This document shows, piece by piece, positions 24,126 to 33,689 of a DNA stretch of 64,000 nt. The notes below the pieces were generated by a model. The model did no database searches. It had not been told where the DNA came from and was given only the letters and a program-made list of their open reading frames with translations. The position numbers and the translations under genes were made by a program. Every line of letters starts with the position of its first letter. Positions within the stretch are counted from its first letter, which is position 1. Source of the stretch: Panulirus ornatus (lineage: Eukaryota > Arthropoda > Malacostraca > Decapoda > Palinuridae); NCBI RefSeq assembly GCF_036320965.1, contig NC_092270.1, positions 16,844,908-16,908,907 on the forward strand, in the 5' to 3' direction.

Positions 24126-24651
24126 ATTTTTGCTTTTCTCCTTTTTGTCCGTAGTTTTAGATAATGATGCAAGGAGTGAAGTTTTATGTTTATGAACATA
24201 CCTGAAGTTTCCCCAAGAAAAAAAAATAATACCTTGTATATTAGAGTATAAAATTACAGAATGTAACCTTCATATGCAAATGAAAATAACCCTTACTCAT
24301 CCCACACAACCAAATATGAAGTTACCCAGGACTTGAGTGTTAACAAGTAATATTTTGAAAGTAAAGATGTGTAAATTATATCAATAATGATGTATAGAAC
24401 ATTTGTGGAAGAGCCTTTATTTTTCTAGGATTATTCAACAGCAATTGCAGCATCTATTTCAAATTTTTTTTTTTACTAAGGAGATATATATGTCTAACTC
24501 AACTGTTTTCTTTTAGATCAAAGTTTTAGAATTTAAAGAAACATTTCCAATCTTTTTAACAGATTTTCCCCACTTAACCATGAACTTTTGACTTTACTCA
24601 TACTATTTCTGTACAGCCCATGAAAACTTTGGTATCTTGCTTTTCTTTCTT
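24126..24651. other. Unassigned AT-rich sequence
   Basis: AT-rich spacer between two retrotransposons. I see no feature. Confidence 0.5.
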
Positions 24652-27349
24652 TCATACTTGTTTGCTGTTTCCTGCACTAGCGAGGTAGTGCCAGGAACAG
24701 ACATAAAAAGGCCACATCTGCTCACATCTATTCTCATGTTTAATGCACCGAAACCATAGCTCCCTGTCCACATTAAGGCACCACAGACCTTTCCATCGTT
24801 TATTGCAGACACTTCACATGCCCTGGTTCAGTCCATTGACAGCACATCAACTCCAGTACAACACATCATCCCAATTCACTCTTATCTCATGCATGCCTTT
24901 CACCCTCCTGCATACTCAGGCCCCAATCACTCAAAATCCTTTTCACTTGATCCTTCCATCTCCATTTTGTCCGCCCCATTCTCCTTGTTCCCTCCAGTTT
25001 TGACACGTATATCCTTGTTGACCTTTCTTTACTCATTCTTTCCATATGTCCAAACACTGCAGCACACCTCTTCTGCTCTCTCAAACACACTTTTTAGTAC
25101 AACACATTTCTCTTTACTCTTACATTACTTTCTTGATCAAACCACCTCACACCACATATTGACCTCAAATATCTCATTTCCAACACATCCATCCTCCTTT
25201 GCAGGACCTTGTCTATAGCCCATGCCTCGCATCTATATAATATTGTTGGGACTACTATTCCCTCAAACATATTTGTTTTTGTCCTCTTAGGCACCATTCT
25301 CTCTTTCTACACACTCTTCAGTGCTCCTAGAACCTTTGTCCCCTGCCCCATCATATTACTCACTTCTGCTTCCATGGTTCCATTCACTGCTGTGTCTACT
25401 CCCAGATATTTAAAAACACTTAATTTCCTCCATCATTTTTCCATCCAAACTCACACCTCAACTAACTTGTCTCTCAACACTACTGAACCTAATAACCTTG
25501 CATTTATTCACATTTACTTTCAACTTAGTCACCAACTTATGCAATTTCTCACTCACATCTGCCACCAGTGCTGTATCATCAGCAAACAACAACTGACTCA
25601 TTTCTAAAACCCTCTCATACCCCACAGACTGCATACTTGCCACTCTCTCCAAGACTCTCGCACTTACCTCACCACCCCTTCTATAAACAAACTGAACAAC
25701 CACAGTGACATCATACACTCCTGCCAAAGACCAGCCTTCACTTGGAACCATTCACCCTCCTCTCTTCCTACTCATACACAAGCCTTACACCCATGATAAA
25801 AACTTCTTGCTGCTTCTAACAGCTTTCCTCTCACACCATATACTTGTAAGTCCTTCTGCAAAGCATCTCTATTAATCTCAACATAGGCCTTCTCCAGATC
25901 CATAAATGCCAAATACATATCCATCTGTTTTTCTAAGTTTTTCTCACATTCTTTAAAGCAAACACCTGATCCATACATCCCCTGCCACTTCTAAAACCAT
26001 ACTTCTTCCCAATCTGATGCTCTGTGCATGCCTTCACCCTCTCAATCAATACCCTCACTTACTACTAACCAGGTATACTTAATCTTATACCTCTTTAGTT
26101 TGAACACTCACCTATATCCCCTTTGTCTTTATGCATTTGCACTATACATGCATTCTGCCATCCTCTGGCAACTCACCACGATCCATACATACATTCAATA
26201 TCCTTATCAACCAGTCAACAACACAGTCACCTCATTTCTTAAAGAAAAATTTAAGTGCAATATTATCCACTCCAGCAGCCTCGCTGCATTTCAATCTTAT
26301 GCAAGGCTTTCACTACCAATTCTGTTTTCACCTAACCACTCTCCATGACTTTGCATACCTCCCTAACCAAATAACCAAAACACGCTACATCTGCCACTCT
26401 ATCATCAAAGACATTTAATAATCCTTCATAGTACTCACTCCATATCTTTCTCACTTCATCACTACCTGTTATCACTTCTCCTCTTGCCCTCTTCAATGAT
26501 GTTCCCATTTGTTCTCTTGTCTTTTGCACATTATTTACCTCCTTCCAAAGCATCGTATTCTCCCTAAAGTTTACTGAAACTCACTCTCTCCAACTCTATG
26601 TCCTTTATTCAACCCTTGTATTTTCTTTTTAAACCAAGTATTCCCAATCACCTCACCATTCTTTTTTTCAGCACACAACTCCACAAGCTCTTCACTATTT
26701 TCTTTCATTATACTGAATACCTCCATGTGCCCCAATTATACCTTTAACTGCCACATTACTTACCTTCTCATTTAAATCACCCATCACTAATACCATGTTT
26801 CTTACATCATAACTGCTGACACACTCAGCTGCTCCCAAGACATTTGCATCTCATGATGTTTCTTCTCATGGCCAGGTGCATAAGTACTAATAATCACACA
26901 TCTCTCACCATCCACTTTCAGTTTTACCAACATTCTATCACACATGGCCACAACTCCTGCTTCAGTAGTGCTACTCCTTCCTTAGCTCTTGTCCTCTCAC
27001 CAACCCCTGACTTTACTCCTAAGACATTTCCAAACCCTTCTTTTCATTTACCCTTGAGCTTTGTTTCACTCAGAGCCAGGACATTCAGGTTTGCTTCCTT
27101 AAACTATGTATCTCTCTTCTCATCTTGGTTACATCCACACACATTCAGACACCCCAGTTTGTGGCTTCAAGGAGGATGAGCACTCCCTACCTTGCTCCTT
27201 CTGTTCCCTCTCATAGAAATTGAAATACAAGATTGGGGGAAGGGGGTTATTTATCCCAGTCTCCCCCCCCCCCTAAATTGCCTTCTACAGCATGCAAGGA
27301 AGATGGAGGTACAGTTCTTTCTCCCCTACCCCAGGGATAAAATGCTATG
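24652..27349 (-). mobile_element. RTE-A copy, full-length ends but internal deletion between APE and RT
   Basis: On the minus strand it starts with a complete-looking 5' UTR (tatccctggggtagggg at 27349, ending with gtgctcatcctccttgaag). It then has a decayed APE domain (27150-26625). At about 26590-26625 it jumps from the GNTWFKK segment to the NFRENTMLWKEVNNV segment, losing roughly 600 bp of late APE and linker. RT and C-terminus (26550-24890) are present but frameshifted. The 3' UTR is of the old single-tail class (tttcctgcactagcgaggtag, 24668-24688). Confidence 0.75.
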
Positions 27350-27509
27350 GTATACTAGTATGCACAAATGGTATGCTACTATGAACAAAATTGGTATGTA
27401 TGTTACAATGGTATACTCTATGTATAAATAGATATTTTTGGAGATGACTTTTGAGAAAAAGCAACTTGATACACATAAGACATCTACAATCTTTTTATAT
27501 AGTGTGTCA

Positions 27510-27655
27510 GTGTGCCCATGTGAATGTTCCTGGTGACAATCCTCTTGTTAACAAAACCAAATTCATCACACCTTGATTTTTGCACCACTGTGCCCAAACA
27601 GATGTTGGTGAGGTTCAACTTCCAACAAACACTTTTCCTTATTCACCACATGGCA
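27510..27655 (-). pseudogene. Two decayed C2H2 finger modules beyond the zinc-finger gene's stop
   Basis: Minus-strand sequence at about 27586-27655 translates to a degenerate finger end (KCLLEVEPHQHLFGHSGAK), aligning with the gene's FLQKSHLQQHLLVHSGVK unit and keeping the His-x3-His. About 27510-27571, after a 1-bp frameshift, gives CDEFGFVNKRIVTRNIH, aligning with a CDECGKLFLKKGNLQRH unit. Cysteines are lost in both. They lie about 190-340 bp downstream of the stop codon, in the same orientation as the gene, so they look like former fingers of the same array or a fragment of a paralogue. Confidence 0.6.
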
Positions 27656-27769
27656 ACTAAAGCGAGGGGCAATAATATTCCAGGAGTAGCCTGCATACCA
27701 TGTTTACTATGGAAAGCTTCAGTATGGACTACATGAGGAACCAAGGATAAAAAGGAGGAAGCTTCATCA

Positions 27770-27840
27770 AATATATAAATATGAACAAATAAATACTACT
27801 CATGAAATATATAAATATGAACAAATAAATACTACTAATG
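27770..27840. repeat. Tandem duplication of a 36-bp AT-rich unit
   Basis: Two adjacent copies of aatatataaatatgaacaaa followed by taaatactact (27770-27800 and 27806-27836) lie just downstream of the zinc-finger stop codon. They are presumably in its 3' UTR. Confidence 0.8.
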
Positions 27841-27847
27841 TACTGTA

Positions 27848-29080
27848 TTACATATCATATCCCAACATTTTCACATCACTGTGCTCAAGCATATGATGTG
27901 AATGTTCACATTTCTGTACAAATACTTTACCACATTTTTCACATTCAAACTTTTTCACACTACTGTGTACAAGTAGATGTCGCTGAAGATGAGTCTTCTG
28001 TAAAAACAGTTTCCCACATTCATCGCATCCAAACTTTTTCACACCAGTATGCACAAGCAAGTGTCGTTGAAGATTTCCTTTCTTTAAAAACAGTTTTCCA
28101 CAGTGATCACATCCAAACTTCTTCACACCTCTATGCACAAGCAAATGTTGGGACATTTCATTTTTCCGCAAAAACATTTTTCCACATTCATCACATTCAA
28201 ACTTTTTCAAACCGTTGTGAACAAGCATATGTTGTGTAAGTTCATATTTCCGTAAAAACAGTTTCCCACATTCATCACATACAAACTTTTTCACACCACT
28301 GTGCATTGGTATATGTTGCTTTAGATGACTATTCTGAGAAAATAATTTCCCACATTCAACACACTGGAACTTTTTCACTCCACTGTGCACAACCAAATGT
28401 TGCTGAAGATGGCTTTTCTGCAAAAACATTTTCCCACATTCATCACATTCAAATCTTTTCACACCACTGTGCATAAGCAGATGTTGCTGAAGATGACTTT
28501 TCTGCAAAAACAGTTTCCCACATTGATTACAATCAAATCTTTTCACACCACTGTGCATCAACAAATGTTCACGAAGATGACTTTTCTGCAAAAACAGCTT
28601 CCCACACTGATCACATTCAAACTTTTTCACACCAGTATGCACGAGCAAATGTCTCTTAAGACTACTTTTATATGGATACAGTTTCCCACATTCACCACAT
28701 TCAAACCTTTTCACACTACTGTGCACAAGCAAATGTGTTTTGAGAGCATCTTCATGTGGAAATTGTTCTCCGCATTCACTGCATCCAAGATTTTTTGTAC
28801 TATTGTGGACAAGCAATTGTCTCTCAAGAACACCCTTGCATGAACACAGTTTCCCACATTCGTCACATCCAAATTCATTCACATGACTTAAATTTTCTAC
28901 ATCACTGTGCACAAGGAGCTGCTTTGGAAGGTTTGTCTCATATGGAAACTGATTCTCATACTCTGTAGAGCTGATCTTTTCCTGACCATTTTGCAAAAGC
29001 ATTTGCATCTGGAGATGATCCTCCTGCGGATAAAATTTCCTACATTCCTCATATGGAAACTTTTCCTCTTCAGTTGACAT
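27848..29080 (-). CDS. C2H2 zinc-finger protein, 11 intact fingers (410 aa)
   Basis: Probable nuclear DNA-binding protein. Fingers of the form C-x2-C-x12-H-x3-H start at residues 100, 128, 156, 184, 212, 240, 268, 296, 324, 352 and 380, an exact 28-residue period. A twelfth, at 72, has Gln88 in place of the first His. Two more ghosts precede it: residues 31-58 have lost both Cys and one His but keep QLLVH, and residues 8-30 retain only one Cys. Linkers are HSGVKKF-type rather than the canonical TGEKP. Fingers 4-7 carry almost the same recognition helix (QKSHLxx or QNSHLKQ). No KRAB, BTB, ZAD or SCAN domain is visible. The chosen ATG has A at -3 and follows a probable acceptor at 29131-29132, so the coding exon may be complete and preceded by a non-coding exon. 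No orthologue can be named. Confidence 0.85.
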   Translation of the reverse strand: MSTEEEKFPYEECRKFYPQEDHLQMQMLLQNGQEKISSTEYENQFPYETNLPKQLLVHSDVENLSHVNEFGCDECGKLCSCKGVLERQLLVHNSTKNLGCSECGEQFPHEDALKTHLLVHSSVKRFECGECGKLYPYKSSLKRHLLVHTGVKKFECDQCGKLFLQKSHLREHLLMHSGVKRFDCNQCGKLFLQKSHLQQHLLMHSGVKRFECDECGKMFLQKSHLQQHLVVHSGVKKFQCVECGKLFSQNSHLKQHIPMHSGVKKFVCDECGKLFLRKYELTQHMLVHNGLKKFECDECGKMFLRKNEMSQHLLVHRGVKKFGCDHCGKLFLKKGNLQRHLLVHTGVKKFGCDECGKLFLQKTHLQRHLLVHSSVKKFECEKCGKVFVQKCEHSHHMLEHSDVKMLGYDM

Positions 29081-29146
29081 TGTCAGTTTCTGCTCTATTC
29101 TCAGTCTTGAAATGTGATTTCACTTCACATCTGAAATAAAAGAGTT
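29081..29146 (-). promoter_or_regulatory. Probable 5' UTR end of the zinc-finger gene with splice acceptor
   Basis: On the minus strand aactcttttatttcag ends at 29131. This is a good polypyrimidine-AG acceptor, followed by about 50 nt of leader (29130-29081) before the zinc-finger ATG. The leader contains an immediate ATG-TGA mini-frame at 29130. It implies at least one upstream exon at higher coordinates, which I cannot locate; the intervening intron would include part or all of the RTE-A array. Confidence 0.5.
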
Positions 29147-29375
29147 GTCTTAAGAACGCAGTCTAACTAAATGTTACAATTCAAACTTTAGACTATTGCA
29201 GTATGCATCAGTTGTGTTAAATGAGTGATAACACTGGAACAATCCACAATCATCTCTGAAATTCCAATAAATACAATAATTTCAGAAAGAGTAATATGTT
29301 CTCAGCATAATTTCACACAACTACATTTACACCACTGATGCATACAATGATTCTTCAGAACAAAGTATTATAATA

Positions 29376-29378
<3 letters not shown>
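29147..29378. other. Unassigned sequence, probably intronic to the zinc-finger gene
   Basis: AT-rich sequence between the acceptor and the (AT)n tract. No feature is recognised. Confidence 0.4.
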
Positions 29379-29418
<40 letters not shown>

Positions 29419-29442
29419 TGCCTAAATATATATATATATATT
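29379..29442. repeat. (AT)n microsatellite with embedded RTE-A 5'-end scrap
   Basis: A run of about 19 AT dinucleotides is followed by ggtgcctaaa (29417-29426), the same string that opens the RTE-A copy at 30509, then by a second AT run. It marks the left edge of the young RTE-A array. Confidence 0.85.
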
Positions 29443-30475
29443 TATTTATTTATTATACTTTGTCGCTGTCTCCCGCGTTTGCGAGGTAGCGCAAGGAAAC
29501 AGACGAAAGAAATGGCCCAACCCCCCCATACACATGTATATACATACGTCCACACACGCAAATATACATACCTACACAGCTTTCCATGGCTTACCCCAGA
29601 CGCTTCACATGCCTTGATTCAATCCACTGACAGCACGTCAACCCCGGTATAACACATCGCTCCAATTCACTCTATTCCTTGCCCTCCTTTCACCCTCCTG
29701 CATGTTCAGGCCCCGATCACACAAAATCTATTTCACTCCATCTTTCCACCTCCAATTTGGTCTCCCTCTTCTCCTCGTTCCCTCCACCTCCGACACATAT
29801 ATCCTCTTGGCCAATCTTTCCTCACTCATTCCTCTCCATGTGCCCAAACCACTTCAAAACACCCTCTTCTGCTCTCTCAACCACGCTCTTTTTATTTCCA
29901 CACATCTCTCTTACCCTTACGTTACTCACTCGATCAAACCACCTCACACCACACATTGTCCTCAAACATCTCATTTCCAGCACATCCATCCTCCTGCGCA
30001 CAACTCTATCCATAGCCCACGCCTCGCAACCATACAACATTGTTGGAACCACTATTCCTTCAAACATACCCATTTTTGCTTTCCGAGATAATGTTCTCGA
30101 CTTCCACACATTCTTCAAGGCCCTCAGAATTTTCGCCCCCTCCCCCACCCTATGATCCACTTCCACTTCCATGGTTCCATCCGCTGCCAGATCCACTCCC
30201 AGATATCTAAAACACTTCACTTCCTCCAGTTTTTCTCCATTCAAACTCACCTCCCAATTGACTTGACCCTCAACCCTACTGTACCTAATAACCTTGCTCT
30301 TATTCACATTTACTCTTAACTTTCTTCTTCCACACACTTTACCAAACTCAGTCACCAGCTTCTGCAGTTTCTCACATGAATCAGCCACCAGCGCTGTATC
30401 ATCAGCGAACAACAACTGACTCACTTCCCAAGCTCTCTCTTGTCCTCTCACTAACCCCTGACTTTACTCCCCAGA
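29443..30475 (-). mobile_element. RTE-A copy with ~2-kb internal deletion (young, short 3' UTR class)
   Basis: Minus-strand element with the RT C-terminal half open from about 30451 to 29822 (motif C LLFADDTALVAD, then FRYLGVDLAADGT). Upstream of this, at 30441-30475, lies a piece of the APE start (about 35 bp matching 30643-30678), so everything between the early APE and RT motif C is deleted. A 1-bp difference near 29828 breaks the frame at FGHMER. The 3' UTR is the short, single-tail young form. It lies head-to-head with the plus-strand copy at 30509. Confidence 0.8.
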
Positions 30476-30508
30476 CATATATATATATATATATGGTGCC
30501 TATATATA
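30476..30508. repeat. (AT)n tract and 5'-end remnants between head-to-head RTE-A copies
   Basis: A short AT run (30476-30494) is followed by ggtgcctatatata and then the true 5' edge of the next copy. The ggtgcct string therefore occurs twice within 20 bp. Confidence 0.75.
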
Positions 30509-33500
30509 GGGTGCCTAAATGTGTGTGGATGTAACCAAGATGTGAAAAAAGGAGAGATAGGTAGTATGTTTGAGGAAAGGAACCTGGATGTTTTGGCTCT
30601 GAGTGAAACGAAGCTCAAGGGTAAAGGGGAAGAGTGGTTTGGGAATGTCTGGGGAGTAAAGTCAGGGGTTAGTGAGAGGACAAGAGCAAGGGAAGGAGTA
30701 GCAATACTCCTGAAACAGGAGTTGTGGGAGTATGTGATAGAGTGTAAGAAAGTAAATTCTCGATTAATATGGGTAAAACTGAAAGTTGATGGAGAGAGGT
30801 GGGTGATTATTGGTGCATATGCACCTGGGCATGAGAAGAAAGATCAAGAGAGGCAAGTGTTTTGGGAGCAGCTGAATGAGTGTGTTAGTGGTTTTGATGC
30901 ACGAGACCAGGTTAGAGTGATGGGTGATTTGAATGCAAAGGTGAGTAATGTGGCAGTTGAGGGAATAATTGGTATACATGGGGTGTTCAGTGTTGTAAAT
31001 GGAAATGGTGAAGAGCTTGTAGATTTATGTGCTGAAAAAGGACTGACGATTGGGAATACCTGGTTTAAAAAGCGAGATATACATAAGTATACTTATGTAA
31101 GTAGGAGAGATGGCCAGAGAGCGTTATTGGATTACGTGTTAATTGACAGGCGTGCGAAAGAGAGACTTTTGGATGTTAATGTGCTGAGAGGTGCAACTGG
31201 AGGGATGTCTGATCATTATCTTGTGGAGGCTAAGGTGAAGATTTGTATGGGTTTTCAGAAAAGAAGAGTGAATGTTGGGGTGAAGAGGGTGGTGAGAGTA
31301 AGTGAGCTTGAGAAGGAGACCTGTGTGAGGAAGTACAAGGAGAGACTGAGTACAGAATGGAAAAAGGTGAGAACAATGGAAGTAAGGGGAGTGGGGGAGG
31401 AATGGGATGTATTTAGGGAATCAGTGATGGATTGCGCAAAAGATGCTTGTGGCATGAGAAGAGTGGGAGGTGGGTTGATTAGAAAGGGTAGTGAGTGGTG
31501 GGATGAAGAAGTAAGAGTATTAGTGAAAGAGAAGAGAGAGGCATTTGGACGATTTTTGCAGGGAAAAAATGCAATTGAGTGGGAGATGTATAAAAGAAAG
31601 AGACAGGAGGTCAAGAGAAAGGTGCAAGAGGTGAAAAAAAGGGCAAATGAGAGTTGGGGTGAGAGAGTATCATTAAAATTTAGGGAGAATAAAAAGATGT
31701 TCTGGAATGAGGTAAATAAAGTGCGTAAGACAAGGGAGCAAATGGGAACTTCAGTGAAGGGCGCAAATGGGGAGGTGATAACAAGTAGTGGTGATGTGAG
31801 AAGGAGATGGAGTGAGTATTTTGAAGGTTTGTTGAATGTGTTTGATGATAGAGTGGCAGATATAGGGTGTTTTGGTCGAGGTGGTGTGCAAAGTGAGAGG
31901 GTTAGGGAAAATGATTTGGTAAACAGAGAAGAGGTAGTGAAAGCTTTGCGGAAGATGAAAGCCGGCAAGGCAGCAGGTTTGGATGGTATTGCAGTGGAAT
32001 TTATTAAAAAAGGGGGTGACTGTATTGTTGACTGGTTGGTAAGGTTATTTAATGTATGTATGACTCATGGTGAGGTGCCTGAGGATTGGCAGAATGCGTG
32101 CATAGTGCCATTGTACAAAGGCAAAGGGGATAAGAGTGAGTGCTCAAATTACAGAGGTATAAGTTTGTTGAGTATTCCTGGTAAATTATATGGGAGGGTA
32201 TTGATTGAGAGGGTGAAGGCATGTACAGAGCATCAGATTGGGGAAGAGCAGTGTGGTTTCAGAAGTGGTAGAGGATGTGTGGATCAGGTGTTTGCTTTGA
32301 AGAATGTATGTGAGAAATACTTAGAAAAGCAAATGGATTTGTATGTAGCATTTATGGATCTGGAGAAGGCATATGATAGAGTTGATAGAGATGCTCTGTG
32401 GAAGGTATTAAGAATATATGGTGTGGGAGGCAAGTTGTTAGAAGCAGTGAAAAGTTTTTATCGAGGATGTAAGGCATGTGTACGTGTAGGAAGAGAGGAA
32501 AGTGATTGGTTCTCAGTGAATGTAGGTTTGCGGCAGGGGTGTGTGATGTCTCCATGGTTGTTTAATTTGTTTATGGATGGGGTTGTTAGGGAGGTAAATG
32601 CAAGAGTTTTGGAAAGAGGGGCAAGTATGAAGTCTGTTGGGGATGAGAGAGCTTGGGAAGTGAGTCAGTTGTTGTTCGCTGATGATACAGCGCTGGTGGC
32701 TGATTCATGTGAGAAACTGCAGAAGCTGGTGACTGAGTTTGGTAAAGTGTGTGGAAGAAGAAAGTTAAGAGTAAATGTGAATAAGAGCAAGGTTATTAGG
32801 TACAGTAGGGTTGAGGGTCAAGTCAACTGGGAGGTGAGTTTGAATGGAGAAAAACTGGAGGAAGTGAAGTGTTTTAGATATCTGGGAGTGGATCTGGCAG
32901 CGGATGGAACCATGGAAGCGGAAGTGGATCATAGGGTGGGGGAGGGGGCGAAAATTCTGGGGGCCTTGAAGAATGTGTGGAAGTCGAGAACATTATCTCG
33001 GAAAGCAAAAATGGGTATGTTTGAAGGAATAGTGGTTCCAACAATGTTGTATGGTTGCGAGGCATGGGCTATGGATAGAGTTGTGCGCAGGAGGATGGAT
33101 GTGCTGGAAATGAGATGTTTGAGGACAATGTGTGGTGTGAGGTGGTTTGATCGAGTGAGTAACGTAAGGGTAAGAGAGATGTGTGGAAATAAAAAGAGCG
33201 TGGTTGAGAGAGCAGAAGAGGGTGTATTGAAGTGGTTTGGGCACATGGAGAGGATGAGTGAGGAAAGATTGACCAAGAGGATATATGTGTCGGAGGTGGA
33301 GGGAACAAGGAGAAGAAAGAGGGAGACCAAATTGGAGGTGGAAAGATGGAGTGAAAAAGATTTTGTGTGATCGGGGCCTGAACATGCAGGAGGGTGAAAG
33401 GAGGGCAAGGAATAGAGTGAATTGGAGCGATGTGGTATACCGGGGTTGACGTGCTGTCAGTGGATTGAGTCAAGGCATGTGAAGCGTCTGGGGTAAGCCA

Positions 33501-33640
33501 TGGAAAGCTGTGTAGGTATGTATATTTGCGTGTGTGGACGTATGTATATACATGTGTATGGGGGGGTTGGGCCATTTCTTTCGTCTGTTTCCTTGCGCTA
33601 CCTCGCAAACGCGGGAGACAGCGACAAAGTATAATAACAA

Positions 33641-33645
<5 letters not shown>
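30509..33645 (+). mobile_element. RTE-A, longest young copy (APE + RT, short 3' UTR)
   Basis: The element starts at gggtgcctaaat, without the ~170-bp 5' UTR seen in old copies. It has one open frame over nearly its whole length and the young short 3' UTR (33450-33643). The UTR ends gctacctcgcaaacgcgg..agcgacaaagtataata, followed by an A-run and (AT)n. No target-site duplication can be resolved because both flanks are AT repeat. It is the best template in the window for a family consensus. Confidence 0.9.
30521..33370 (+). CDS. RTE-A APE-endonuclease / reverse transcriptase, C-terminally frameshifted
   Basis: Single polyprotein for target-primed reverse transcription. APE domain about residues 1-235 by this frame: Glu29 (LSET), Tyr100 (GAYAPG), Asp136/Asn138 (MGDLNAK), Asp204 (LLDYVLI) and SDH 230-232, i.e. 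the expected catalytic set. The metal-site Asn is encoded just upstream (LN codons at 30515-30520). RT about 480-800: KAAGLDGIA 483-491, FRSGRG 580-585, motif A FMDLEKAYDRVD 611-622, motif B GLRQGCVMSPWLF 669-681, motif C FADD 719-722, FRYLGVDL 785-792. No RNase H or CCHC knuckle, which fits the RTE type. The frame begins with GTG; the first in-frame ATG is at 30566, after the LN motif, so a native start is missing. A 4-bp insertion near 33315 replaces the RRRGRPNWRWKDG end with an aberrant tail. Confidence 0.8.
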   Translation: MCGCNQDVKKGEIGSMFEERNLDVLALSETKLKGKGEEWFGNVWGVKSGVSERTRAREGVAILLKQELWEYVIECKKVNSRLIWVKLKVDGERWVIIGAYAPGHEKKDQERQVFWEQLNECVSGFDARDQVRVMGDLNAKVSNVAVEGIIGIHGVFSVVNGNGEELVDLCAEKGLTIGNTWFKKRDIHKYTYVSRRDGQRALLDYVLIDRRAKERLLDVNVLRGATGGMSDHYLVEAKVKICMGFQKRRVNVGVKRVVRVSELEKETCVRKYKERLSTEWKKVRTMEVRGVGEEWDVFRESVMDCAKDACGMRRVGGGLIRKGSEWWDEEVRVLVKEKREAFGRFLQGKNAIEWEMYKRKRQEVKRKVQEVKKRANESWGERVSLKFRENKKMFWNEVNKVRKTREQMGTSVKGANGEVITSSGDVRRRWSEYFEGLLNVFDDRVADIGCFGRGGVQSERVRENDLVNREEVVKALRKMKAGKAAGLDGIAVEFIKKGGDCIVDWLVRLFNVCMTHGEVPEDWQNACIVPLYKGKGDKSECSNYRGISLLSIPGKLYGRVLIERVKACTEHQIGEEQCGFRSGRGCVDQVFALKNVCEKYLEKQMDLYVAFMDLEKAYDRVDRDALWKVLRIYGVGGKLLEAVKSFYRGCKACVRVGREESDWFSVNVGLRQGCVMSPWLFNLFMDGVVREVNARVLERGASMKSVGDERAWEVSQLLFADDTALVADSCEKLQKLVTEFGKVCGRRKLRVNVNKSKVIRYSRVEGQVNWEVSLNGEKLEEVKCFRYLGVDLAADGTMEAEVDHRVGEGAKILGALKNVWKSRTLSRKAKMGMFEGIVVPTMLYGCEAWAMDRVVRRRMDVLEMRCLRTMCGVRWFDRVSNVRVREMCGNKKSVVERAEEGVLKWFGHMERMSEERLTKRIYVSEVEGTRRRKRETKLEVERWSEKDFV

Positions 33646-33686
<41 letters not shown>
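33646..33686. repeat. (AT)n microsatellite after RTE-A copy
   Basis: About 20 AT dinucleotides follow the A-run of the upstream copy. They mark one breakpoint of the 33685/39214 segmental duplication. Confidence 0.85.

Positions 33687-33689
<3 letters not shown>

Noticed and set aside
28385..28843. Plus-strand frames of 130-150 codons across the zinc-finger gene
   Set aside because: Periodic antisense images of the 28-residue finger repeat. The minus strand carries the exact Cys2-His2 register.
30509..33645. A domesticated host gene encoded by the long RT frames
   Set aside because: Several near-identical frames with typical truncations, A-tails and TSDs are ordinary recent retrotransposon copies. 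No flanking host exons or unusual conservation is visible.
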